Shown here piece after piece: positions 1 to 6,051 of a DNA stretch of 6,051 nucleotides (positions are counted from its first letter, which is position 1; the number at the start of each line of letters is the position of its first letter). The DNA is from Bacteroidales bacterium UBA2287. GTDB taxonomy: Bacteria; Bacteroidota; Bacteroidia; Bacteroidales; Tenuifilaceae. Below the pieces are notes generated by a model, which made no database searches, had not been told where the DNA came from, and worked only from the letters and a program-made list of their open reading frames with translations. Position numbers and translations under genes: made by a program. The DNA lies in NCBI GenBank assembly GCA_002345675.1, contig DDWL01000063.1:1-6051 (forward strand), written 5' to 3'.

Positions 1-161
1 CATTAAATATTAATCATTACTTAATATAACAAAAAGAAGTAAATTGAAAAGTTTTAAAAAAATTGGGAACAAGACTTATTTACTTGTGAATACTCCATTT
101 ATGCTAATTGCTTTTAATGCATAAGCCTAATCTCAATTTTTTAAAACCTAGCCTCAATCAT
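1..161. other. AT-rich non-coding region downstream of the receiver genes
   Basis: I see no gene here. Besides the weak terminator candidate, there is an inverted repeat of 7-bp arms (ATATTAA 7-13, TTAATAT 21-27) and an imperfect direct repeat of 17 bases (121-137 and 142-158, 12 of 17 matching, 21 bases apart). An ATG on the minus strand occupies bases 3-1 exactly at the edge; it might start a further gene but nothing beyond can be read. Confidence 0.5.
54..87 (-). terminator. Weak candidate terminator after the last receiver gene
   Basis: On the minus strand a 5-bp stem (ACAAG 83-87 with CTTGT 69-73, 9-base loop) is followed after six bases by a run of seven T at 56-62. The stem is short and not directly next to the T-run, so this is a weak candidate for the end of the run of genes. 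Confidence 0.25.
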
Positions 162-548
162 TTATTTGATATAAAATAGTTTCGAAGCATTTTGAAGCAT
201 TTGACTTAACTCCAAGTGATTCCATGGTTTTTGGATAAATCCAAAAAAGCAATTCATATTTAATGCTTTTATCAAGAAATATACTTCGGCCCAAGCCGAA
301 ACCAGAATAAAAACAACATTTGGGAACTCGTGCCTAATTCGATCAACAAATGCAATTCCATCCTCAACAGGCATTTTATAGTCGACCAGCACAACGGCTA
401 TAATTGTATTTTTTAGAATTAAATAAGCCTCCTCGGTGTTTTTCGATGTGTAAATTGAGAATTGATTTGAGAAACTTAACTTAAACCCTAATAAATTTTC
501 AGGATCATCGTCGATATAAAGTATGGGTGTTTTTCGTTCAGTTTCCAT
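162..548 (-). CDS. Single-domain response regulator (KPW-type receiver)
   Basis: This 128-residue protein is one complete receiver domain with no output domain, so it should act by protein contact, as CheY-like proteins do. The acidic residues are D13/D14 in ILYIDDDPENLL, the phospho-acceptor is D56 in VLVDYKMP, S84 is the switch residue in ILVSAW, and K107 lies in FIQKPW. All the phosphorylation residues are present. KPW in place of the CheY-usual KPF places it with RpfG-like receivers. It aligns without a gap to the receiver of the sigma-54 activator in this window, with about a third of residues identical by hand count. The ATG at 548 is 21 bases after the stop of the upstream receiver gene, which suggests co-transcription; there is no Shine-Dalgarno. 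It is the last gene of the run in the window. Whether it takes phosphate from a CheA elsewhere or from the nearby histidine kinase cannot be seen. Confidence 0.93.
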   Translation of the reverse strand: METERKTPILYIDDDPENLLGFKLSFSNQFSIYTSKNTEEAYLILKNTIIAVVLVDYKMPVEDGIAFVDRIRHEFPNVVFILVSAWAEVYFLIKALNMNCFFGFIQKPWNHLELSQMLQNASKLFYIK

Positions 549-569
549 ACAAAATGTTGATAATATTAA

Positions 570-971
570 TTACACTTCTACGTTGAGTAGTTGAGATATC
601 GCTTTTTTAAAATCTGCGGCACAAAATGGTTTGCTAAACACCATCGATGCTCCTAATTGTTTTGCCATAAAAAGGTAGTCTTGCGATTGGAAATACCCAC
701 CTCCCGAAATAGCTATTAGCTTTGTATCGTGTGCCGATTTCTTTACCTGTAAAATGACCTCAATACCATCCATATCAGGCATTACAATATAGGTTACAAT
801 TAAATTGTAAGGATTTTTATTTTGAAATAAAATCCCTTTAACCCCATCGTATGCAACATCAACTTCGTAGTTTTCGGCTAACAGCATATCGCGAAGCAAA
901 TGGGCAAAGTCCACATCGTCGTCGATAATTAGAATCCTTCCTTTCAGTTGATATTTATTTAAATCGAGCAT
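570..971 (-). CDS. Single-domain receiver lacking the phospho-acceptor Asp (degenerate response regulator)
   Basis: This is a stand-alone receiver of 133 residues from the ATG at 971. The frame is also open to a TTG at 1007 (145 residues, 11 bases after cheW), but I prefer the ATG because the extra residues are unlike receiver N-termini and the ATG has a TAAT-rich leader usual for this phylum. The fold markers are clear: RILIIDDD with acidic pair D17/D18, AISGGG with S89 at the Thr/Ser switch position, LGASMVFSKPF with K114. It belongs to the receiver group with ISGGG followed by YLxMAKxLGA. The strand that should read VTDIVMPDMDG reads VTYIVMPDMDG: the phospho-acceptor position, residue 61, is Tyr (TAT at 789-791). 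It therefore cannot be phosphorylated in the usual way. It may act as a phosphate-independent partner, or carry a recent loss mutation. It lies between cheW and another receiver gene. Confidence 0.9.
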   Translation of the reverse strand: MLDLNKYQLKGRILIIDDDVDFAHLLRDMLLAENYEVDVAYDGVKGILFQNKNPYNLIVTYIVMPDMDGIEVILQVKKSAHDTKLIAISGGGYFQSQDYLFMAKQLGASMVFSKPFCAADFKKAISQLLNVEV

Positions 972-1018
972 ATTATTAAATTGAGAACGGTGGGTGAATC
1001 GCGCCAATATTTGTATAA

Positions 1019-1510
1019 CTATGCAACATCCTTTACAAAGTTTTCGGCAAGTTCCTTCTCGTTCGAAAAAACTGAGTCCATATTCAATAGCATTACAAAA
1101 CTGCCTTCAACATTTACAACTCCTTCAATAAAATTGCTGTTGTATTTGCTGCCAATACTAGGGGCAGGCATTATTTGAGTACTACTAATTTCGAGAACAG
1201 CCTGCACCGAATCGACAAAAGCTCCAATTTGTGTCAACTCATTATCGATAAATATGTCGAAAACTACAATGCAAGTGTTAACCGAATTTTGTGTTGAAGA
1301 CATGCCAAGCTTAACCTTTAAATCGAGAACAGGGAGTACTGCTCCTCTAAGGTTTATAATCCCCTTCATATATACTGGAGCCTTTGGTACGCTTATTACG
1401 TCGCACATTTCGAGAATACTAAGCACCTTGCTTGTATGTACTGCAAACTCTTCGTTTCCGAGTTTAAACGAGAGGTACGAACTTGTTGAAACTGTTTCGT
1501 TATTTTTCAT
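1019..1510 (-). CDS. cheW: Chemotaxis coupling protein CheW
   Basis: This is a 163-residue single-domain CheW that would bridge chemoreceptors to the kinase CheA in the cytoplasmic array. It fits the family length. The N-terminal half reads YLSFKLGNEEFAV (12-24) and VLSILEM (29-35), and then the highly conserved YMKGIINLRGAVLPVLDLK (47-65), which includes the receptor/kinase-contacting Arg at 55. The second half has IGAFVDSVQAVLEI (95-108) followed by IEGVVNVEGSFVMLLNMDSVF (128-148), as in typical CheW. No REC domain is fused, so it is CheW rather than CheV. The ATG at 1510 has no Shine-Dalgarno. It lies 79 bases after the chemoreceptor stop, with a strong hairpin between, and precedes the receiver genes. 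No CheA is present in the window, so its kinase partner must be encoded elsewhere. Confidence 0.95.
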   Translation of the reverse strand: MKNNETVSTSSYLSFKLGNEEFAVHTSKVLSILEMCDVISVPKAPVYMKGIINLRGAVLPVLDLKVKLGMSSTQNSVNTCIVVFDIFIDNELTQIGAFVDSVQAVLEISSTQIMPAPSIGSKYNSNFIEGVVNVEGSFVMLLNMDSVFSNEKELAENFVKDVA

Positions 1511-1540
1511 GACTATACGTTTTAAGATTAAGAATTTTGA

Positions 1541-1573
1541 AATCCGCCCAATTCAATGGTAATTGGGCGGATT
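1541..1573 (-). terminator. Strong hairpin between chemoreceptor and cheW genes, terminator-like
   Basis: The arms at 1541-1553 and 1561-1573 are perfect 13-bp complements (AATCCGCCCAATT) with a 7-base loop. It begins 17 bases after the chemoreceptor stop. No T-tract follows on either strand, so it is not a classical intrinsic terminator. It could be a partial terminator, or protect the 3' end of the receptor message and set it apart from cheW. The GC-rich core stands out against the AT-rich surroundings. Confidence 0.55.
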
Positions 1574-1589
1574 ATGCATATTAAAATCT

Positions 1590-3689
1590 CTAGAAGTTCT
1601 CGAAATCGCCCTCGTTTTTAGGGTTGCTAAACCCTTTCAAAACTATTCCCTTGTTTTTCGACTTTAATGTACTTGTACCTCCTCCGTATGTTCCGTTGCC
1701 ATTAGCCTTACTTTTATTAACGGCAGAAGTGTGGCTTTTGTAATTTTCATTGTTCGATTTTACTTGTATTTTGTGAGAAGCAGCAGTTCCCGTTGTGTCG
1801 ACTTTAAAAAACCCTATTAATTCTTTAAGCTGCTCGGCCTGACTGCTAAGTTCTTCTGAACTTGTTGCCAACTCTTCGCTTGCAGCAGCATTTTGTTGAG
1901 TTACCTGATTTAACTGCTGAATTGCATTGTTAATTTGGTCGGAACCCGAGTTTTGCTCAATGCTGGCAGCCGATATTTCTTGCACCAATTTGGCTGTTTT
2001 TTCTATTTCGGGAACCAAATTACTCATAAGCTCCGATGCTTCTTCGGTTACATTAACGCTACGAGATGCCAAGGCAACTATTTCGTCGGCTGCAATTTTA
2101 CTTCTCTCGGCCAGTTTACGAACTTCGGCAGCTACCACAGCAAACCCTCTACCATGCTCTCCTGCTCGGGCAGCCTCAACAGCAGCGTTTAAGGCTAAAA
2201 TATTTGTTTGAAAAGCTATATCGTTTATAATCCCAATTTTGCTTGCAATATTTTTAATCGACTCTAGGCTTTCCTTTGAGGCTGAACCCACTCGTTGAAC
2301 CCCTTGCGAAACGGTTAGCGATATTTTTTCGGTTTGCTGGGCATTATCGGTATTCTGCTGAATGTTAGCAGCCATTTGCTCCATTGAGCTGCTTACCTCC
2401 TCGGCTGCCGAGGCCTGCTCGCTTGCTCCCTGCGAAAGTTGCTGCGACGCGGAGCTAACCTCGAAACCTGCTCCCGAAATGCTATCGGCTCCCGACTGAA
2501 TATTTTCAACAATATCCTTCAGCTTAGCAACCATATTTCGGAGCGCATCGGCAAGTTCGCCAACTTCGTCCTTTTGGTAAACATCAACTGTTGCCGTTAA
2601 GTCGCCTGTTGAAACTGTTTTTGCAAAATCAACTCCTTTGCGAAGTGCACCAACTACCGACTGAACAATGGTGCGCAGGACTAGTATTACCAAACCAACT
2701 GAAACCAAGGTTACGATTAGTATTACAAGGCGTGTTCTATTTAATAAAGAGCTCATTTCGCTTTCGTAAAAACCAACCGACACAAAAGCATCAATAGGCT
2801 CGTAGTACTTAATATACTGCACCTTATTATGCCCTTGCCACATATACTCGTCGCGTACAACCTGACCAGTTTTGTGGTTTAGCATAAATTGGAAGAACTC
2901 CTCTTTATTAATATTTGTTCCAACACTATTAGGATGAACAATAAGATCGCCATCGGCTCCAACAATATAAGGATAACCAGTGTCAAAGAATTTTTTCTTA
3001 TTAAATAGCGTTGAAATTTGAGTCAAGTTTTTTTCGGGCATTCCCACATAAAGCATTCCCTTAACTTCGCCATTAACCTTTATAGGTTCATATGCTGTTA
3101 AATACCAATCGTTAACTACCCAAGCACGACCAGCATAGGTTTGACCACGATCAATAGCTTGCGCTACAGGACTATCGAAGGGTATAAATGTTCCTAAGGC
3201 ACGGTTACCGTCGTTTCCTATTACATTGGTTGATATTCGTAGGTATCCCTGAGGTACCTTTTGAAAAATGGTGGCTGTAGCAACGCCCATTCGTTTTATG
3301 GCATCCACAACCTCGAAGTTATTCTGAATTTGCTGACCATTTAAATACCACTTTTTTACACTTACATTTGATGTTGCCCCAGTAAACTGATTGCTTGCTG
3401 TATAAGCCACAAGGTCATCGGTCGATTCGATAATAGTTCCCTGACGGGAAAGGTAGTTACTTGCCAAATGTAACGACAGGTTTATTTTCTCCTTGTTCCC
3501 CTGCAGTTCCACAGAAATAACCTCAATGAGGTCATTCACCTGTTCAATCATTCTTTCATCAGTTGATGTTATAATTTGTTTTTGTAGCGATGAATTAACG
3601 TATATGCCAAAAACAGCAAATGCCAATACCAAAAATCCACCCATAACTAGGTTCAATCGGGTTCCAATTTTAAGGTCGTTTAGTCTCAT
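1590..3689 (-). CDS. Methyl-accepting chemotaxis protein with periplasmic Cache sensor
   Basis: This 699-residue transmembrane chemoreceptor should sense a periplasmic ligand and control a CheA-CheW complex. TM1 is about residues 12-31 and TM2 about 321-342. The 290-residue region between them looks like a Cache_3-Cache_2 type double sensor (GYLRISTNV 148-156, WYLTAYEPI 195-203, GMLYVGMPEK 211-220, then TGYPYIVGADGDLIVHP 237-253). HAMP covers about 339-391, with Ala at the usual Pro position (348). The signalling tip is conserved around AFQTNILALNAAVEAARAGE (492-511). Methylation-like pairs fall at 416/417, 424/425, 430/431, 605/606 and 612/613. A flexible Gly/Ser/Lys/Asn tail (about 631-694) ends in DFENF, which fits the aromatic-x-x-aromatic CheR/CheB docking pentapeptide. 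The ATG at 3689 is preceded by AGGAGG with 7-base spacing. cheW follows after 79 bases. The ligand cannot be told from sequence. Confidence 0.97.
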   Translation of the reverse strand: MRLNDLKIGTRLNLVMGGFLVLAFAVFGIYVNSSLQKQIITSTDERMIEQVNDLIEVISVELQGNKEKINLSLHLASNYLSRQGTIIESTDDLVAYTASNQFTGATSNVSVKKWYLNGQQIQNNFEVVDAIKRMGVATATIFQKVPQGYLRISTNVIGNDGNRALGTFIPFDSPVAQAIDRGQTYAGRAWVVNDWYLTAYEPIKVNGEVKGMLYVGMPEKNLTQISTLFNKKKFFDTGYPYIVGADGDLIVHPNSVGTNINKEEFFQFMLNHKTGQVVRDEYMWQGHNKVQYIKYYEPIDAFVSVGFYESEMSSLLNRTRLVILIVTLVSVGLVILVLRTIVQSVVGALRKGVDFAKTVSTGDLTATVDVYQKDEVGELADALRNMVAKLKDIVENIQSGADSISGAGFEVSSASQQLSQGASEQASAAEEVSSSMEQMAANIQQNTDNAQQTEKISLTVSQGVQRVGSASKESLESIKNIASKIGIINDIAFQTNILALNAAVEAARAGEHGRGFAVVAAEVRKLAERSKIAADEIVALASRSVNVTEEASELMSNLVPEIEKTAKLVQEISAASIEQNSGSDQINNAIQQLNQVTQQNAAASEELATSSEELSSQAEQLKELIGFFKVDTTGTAASHKIQVKSNNENYKSHTSAVNKSKANGNGTYGGGTSTLKSKNKGIVLKGFSNPKNEGDFENF

Positions 3690-3696
3690 TTTTTTT

Positions 3697-3702
3697 CCTC
3701 CT
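3697..3702 (-). promoter_or_regulatory. Perfect Shine-Dalgarno sequence of the chemoreceptor gene
   Basis: The minus strand reads AGGAGG followed by seven bases (all A) and then the ATG at 3689. This is an ideal ribosome binding site and fixes the start. None of the other four starts in the window has one, as is usual in Bacteroidota, where the ribosome generally does not use Shine-Dalgarno pairing. Confidence 0.85.
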
Positions 3703-3745
3703 GTTATTGAAAGTTAAGTTTAATTTATTTTTTTCAATTGCACAT

Positions 3746-3762
3746 AATCATATTGCATGCCA
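3746..3762 (-). promoter_or_regulatory. Candidate sigma-54 promoter upstream of the chemoreceptor gene
   Basis: The minus strand reads TGGCATG-CAAT-ATGAT against the consensus TGGCACG-N4-TTGCW. The -24 element is nearly perfect and spacing is right, but the -12 GC is GA, which weakens the call. The implied start near 3736 leaves a leader of about 47 bases that includes the Shine-Dalgarno. The gene immediately upstream encodes a sigma-54 activator, which raises the prior. The -24 box overlaps a small palindrome, GCATG-C-CATGC, at 3755-3765. Confidence 0.3.
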
Positions 3763-3830
3763 TGCTTATTAATGACCTGATCAATAAGAATATAAAGATT
3801 CTGGGAGAGGATTGAAAACGAATTTACAAA

Positions 3831-3849
3831 TACGACATATCGTATATGT
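3831..3849. repeat. Overlapping inverted repeats, possible activator binding site
   Basis: Two inverted repeats share this stretch: ACATAT-CGT-ATATGT (3835-3849) and TACGA-CATA-TCGTA (3831-3844). Both are perfect. They lie 15 bases after the sigma-54 activator stop and are centred about 105 bases upstream of the implied start of the candidate sigma-54 promoter, a usual distance for an enhancer site. A weak AT-rich terminator of the activator gene is the alternative, though no strong T-tract follows. Confidence 0.4.
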
Positions 3850-3863
3850 ACTAAATATAGTAG

Positions 3864-5309
3864 TTATATTGGTCGAGAAATGTTTAGTTTTTTTAATCGC
3901 GACTCGAGTGTGGTCGGGTTTATATTAAGAATTTCGGCAGCACCGTTTGCGCCTCTAATTTTCCACTTTGTTGCTTTTAAAACTTTTAGCAAGTAAATTC
4001 GTTCATGTTCGTCAATTGAAACAAATTCGTTTTGCTGACTTACTATGTTTGGTTTTGAAGAAAACCAGTTACCAATTTCAAGTTTATTGCCATTGCTTAA
4101 AACATGCCCACGCTCAATAATGTTTTCGAGTTCTCTTATATTGCCAGGCCAGTGATATTCCATTAATTTTTCGATGGTTTTTTTGGGGACTGAGTTAATT
4201 ATTTTTCCGCTTTTCTTATTTAATTTTAGTATAAAATGCTCCGTTAGCAATGGAATATCGTCGATGTGGTCGCGAAGTGGGGGTATTGTAATTGGAATAA
4301 TATTGATTCTGTAAAACAAGTCGCTTCTAAAGGTGCCTTTATGAATTTCCACTTCAAGGTTTCTGTTTGTAGCTGCAATTAACCTGAAGTCTACTTTAAT
4401 TGTTTTATTCCCACCAATGCGCTCAAAGTCACTTTCCTGCAAAACCCTTAAAAGTTTAGGTTGCATATTTAACGGTAGTTCGCCAATTTCATCGAGAAAT
4501 AAGCTGCCATTGTTGGCAATTTCAACTTTACCTAATTTTAACTTATCGGCTCCCGTAAATGCGCCTTTTTCGTGTCCGAAAAGTTCGCTTTCGATTAGGG
4601 TTTCAGGTATTGCTGCGCAATTGATATTAACTAATAAGTTGTTTTTCCGACTACTTAAACTATGAAGCGTTTTAGCAAAAAGTTCTTTTCCAGTTCCCGT
4701 TTCCCCAAGAAGAAGTACAGTAGAGTTTGTTTTGGCAGCCTGTTGCAGCTGTAATAATACAAGTCGCATTACCTTACTTCCTCCAATTATTTCGGGAGTT
4801 AAAGTTGAGCCAATAATTTCATTTTTTAGTAAAATGTTTTCCTCTTCAAGTTTGTCTTTAAGATTAATTATCTGATTGTATGCTACTTGCAACTTTTTAT
4901 TTTGGGTTAAAAGGTCGTTTAGGAGAATGTTGTTTTTTCGACGTAAGCTGTATGTTTCGAAGGCTGAATCGAGGGTTTGCTTTAGGTCGTTTAAATCCCA
5001 AGGCTTTAGTAAATAACGAAAAATACCGCCCTGACTAATGGCCTTAAGCATGGTTTCATTATCGTCGAATGCTGTTAAAATGATTACTACTACGTGTGGG
5101 AAATTTTCTTGCACTTTTTTCGCCAATTCTAATCCCGTTTGGTGGGGCATTCGTTGATCGGTAATCAGAACTTTTATATTCTCGGTTTTTATAGTATTAA
5201 GTGCCTCTATGGGCGAATCGAGAGTGATAACTTTATACCATTGACCAATGGAAATTTCGAGGGTAAGTAAGTTGTTTGGCTCATCGTCAACGTAAAGTAT
5301 TTTTTCCAT
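3864..5309 (-). CDS. Sigma-54-dependent response regulator, NtrC type (REC-AAA+-HTH)
   Basis: This is a 481-residue bacterial enhancer-binding protein that would remodel RNA polymerase-sigma-54 at its target promoters when phosphorylated. The receiver (about 1-120) has the acidic pair D8/D9, phospho-acceptor D51 in ITDQRMP, T79 and K102 in a YLLKPW motif. A predicted coiled-coil linker spans about 121-166 (INLKDKLEEENILLKNEI). The AAA+ domain has Walker A GETGTGKE (202-209), an intact sigma-54-contacting GAFTGA loop (249-254), Walker B LFLDEIGE (270-277), the FRSDLFYRI arginine segment (327-335) and WPGNIREL (387-394). The C-terminal HTH (about 449-478, RGANGAAEILNINPTTLESR) resembles the FhlA group. 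The ATG at 5309 directly precedes EKILYVDDE, the usual receiver start; no Shine-Dalgarno is visible. It follows the kinase by 5 bases and precedes the chemoreceptor by 174. The KPW motif is more typical of RpfG-like receivers than of NtrC. Confidence 0.97.
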   Translation of the reverse strand: MEKILYVDDEPNNLLTLEISIGQWYKVITLDSPIEALNTIKTENIKVLITDQRMPHQTGLELAKKVQENFPHVVVIILTAFDDNETMLKAISQGGIFRYLLKPWDLNDLKQTLDSAFETYSLRRKNNILLNDLLTQNKKLQVAYNQIINLKDKLEEENILLKNEIIGSTLTPEIIGGSKVMRLVLLQLQQAAKTNSTVLLLGETGTGKELFAKTLHSLSSRKNNLLVNINCAAIPETLIESELFGHEKGAFTGADKLKLGKVEIANNGSLFLDEIGELPLNMQPKLLRVLQESDFERIGGNKTIKVDFRLIAATNRNLEVEIHKGTFRSDLFYRINIIPITIPPLRDHIDDIPLLTEHFILKLNKKSGKIINSVPKKTIEKLMEYHWPGNIRELENIIERGHVLSNGNKLEIGNWFSSKPNIVSQQNEFVSIDEHERIYLLKVLKATKWKIRGANGAAEILNINPTTLESRLKKLNISRPI

Positions 5310-5314
5310 TGTAT

Positions 5315-6051
5315 TTAGTTAATGGGTAAAGTAATTGTAAATTCTGTTCCTTTTCCTTCGGACGACTTAACTTTTATATCACCATTGTGGTCGTTAATTA
5401 TACCATGCACCAGTGATAAGCCCAGCCCTGTTCCCTGCCCAACTGGTTTTGTTGTGAAAAATGGATCGAATATTTTTTTTAAAATTTCAACTGGCATTCC
5501 TTTTCCGTTATCGTAAACTTTTATTGTAAAAATATTCTTTTTATCGTTGCGCAAGGTTTCAATTGAAATTATGCCATTTGCTTCAATTGCTTGAATGGCA
5601 TTAAGAATAATGTTTAAAAGTAATTGACCCAGTTTTCCTGGGAAACATAGTATTTCGTCGTTAGCCTCAAATGTAGTTTGAATTTCGATTCGATTTTTGT
5701 ACTTATTAAATAGAATTGTAAGCGTTGAGTTTATAAGTTCGCTCACTTTAATGGTTGTTTTAGTCTCGTTATCCATTCTCGAAAACGTTCGAAGCCCCTT
5801 TACTATTGCAGTTGTTCGTTCTACTCCTGTTTGAATGGCCTTTAGTATGTTTGAAATATTTTCAATCGATTTTCTCACATCGTACTTAGTGTCGATTTCG
5901 ATAAGTAACCGGTCTGTTTCTTCGTTACCAATAGTTCTGCTTACCTCTACATACTCCTTAATTGCCGCAATTAGTTTGCTTGTTAAAAGCTCGAGGCCAA
6001 CAACTCCGCTGCTTATAAAGTTAACAGGGTTGTTTATTTCGTGGGCAATGC
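5315..6051 (-). CDS. Sensor histidine kinase, C-terminal part (HPK4-type; 5' end outside window)
   Basis: This is the transmitter part of a two-component histidine kinase, which autophosphorylates on His and passes phosphate to a response regulator. The frame is open to the window edge: 244 complete codons are visible, and the GTG at 5878 is an internal Val, not a start. The first codons read IAHEINNPVNFI, the H-box, with the phospho-His at 6041-6043. After a long DHp region comes a second helix ending in IVKGLRTFSRMDNE. The HATPase domain shows the N-box (LLLNIILNAIQAI, about fragment residues 143-155), G1 (DNGKGMP, from residue 180), F-box (FDPFFTTK, 194-201) and G2 (GQGTGLGL, 204-211). All catalytic motifs look intact. 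The sensor region (PAS, 7TM or other) lies outside the window, so the signal is unknown. The stop is 5 bases before the sigma-54 activator gene, which makes that protein the likely phosphotransfer partner. Confidence 0.95.
   Translation of the reverse strand, partial: IAHEINNPVNFISSGVVGLELLTSKLIAAIKEYVEVSRTIGNEETDRLLIEIDTKYDVRKSIENISNILKAIQTGVERTTAIVKGLRTFSRMDNETKTTIKVSELINSTLTILFNKYKNRIEIQTTFEANDEILCFPGKLGQLLLNIILNAIQAIEANGIISIETLRNDKKNIFTIKVYDNGKGMPVEILKKIFDPFFTTKPVGQGTGLGLSLVHGIINDHNGDIKVKSSEGKGTEFTITLPIN

Noticed and set aside
1..3. ATG on the minus strand at the window edge as start of a next gene
   Set aside because: No codons beyond it can be read, so it cannot be supported.
972..1007. 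TTG start for the degenerate receiver gene, 11 bases after cheW
   Set aside because: The added residues are not receiver-like and there is no ribosome site; the ATG at 971 with its TAAT-rich leader is more likely. The TTG cannot be fully excluded.
965..1010. Sigma-54-like TGGCGCG upstream of the degenerate receiver gene
   Set aside because: No -12 element at the right distance (ACCCA instead of TTGCW), and the genes around are closely spaced.
1927..2211. Open frames on the plus strand across the chemoreceptor, cheW and activator genes
   Set aside because: They lie opposite well-conserved minus-strand genes, show no known domain, and are best explained as frame shadows.
3690..3863. Bacteroidota housekeeping promoter (TTG with TAnnTTTG) before the chemoreceptor
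   Set aside because: No good match was found; the nearest, TATATTTA at 3852-3859 on the minus strand, lacks the final G and a convincing -33 element.
5876..5878. GTG as start of a short 187-residue kinase fragment
   Set aside because: The frame continues upstream to the window edge and encodes the conserved H-box, so the GTG is an internal Val codon.

Overview
The window is AT-rich and every gene I can support lies on the minus strand, so transcription runs from right to left. Several traits point to Bacteroidota (Bacteroidetes), probably an environmental, Bacteroidales/Marinilabiliales- or Cytophaga-like organism. Most starts lack a Shine-Dalgarno sequence and sit behind A/T-rich leaders, the kinase is of the HEINNP/HPK4 type common in that phylum, and the chemoreceptor tail ends in an aromatic pentapeptide. 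The phylum call is inference from sequence style, not from a marker gene.

Right part (6051 to 3864): the 3' part of a histidine kinase, cut by the window edge inside its H-box, is followed after 5 bases by a complete sigma-54 activator of the NtrC type (receiver, AAA+ with GAFTGA, FhlA-like HTH). They are almost certainly a cognate two-component pair.

Middle (3863 to 1590): a 174-base intergenic region holds an overlapping inverted repeat, a sigma-54-like promoter candidate and a perfect Shine-Dalgarno sequence. It leads into a 699-residue methyl-accepting chemotaxis protein with a periplasmic Cache sensor, HAMP, signalling hairpin and a C-terminal CheR/CheB-docking-like pentapeptide.

Left part (1589 to 162): a 13-bp perfect hairpin separates the receptor from cheW. 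Two single-domain response regulators follow. The first has Tyr where the phospho-accepting Asp should be; the second is an intact receiver with a KPW motif that resembles the receiver of the sigma-54 activator. Bases 1-161 hold no supported gene.

Taken together, this looks like a small chemosensory module (receptor, coupling protein, two receivers) placed directly downstream of a kinase/sigma-54 activator pair that may control its expression. No CheA, CheR or CheB is present in the window, so the module must use partners encoded elsewhere or just outside. The most interesting points are the receiver lacking its phosphorylation site, the possible sigma-54 control region at 3736-3849, and the isolated strong Shine-Dalgarno in front of the receptor.
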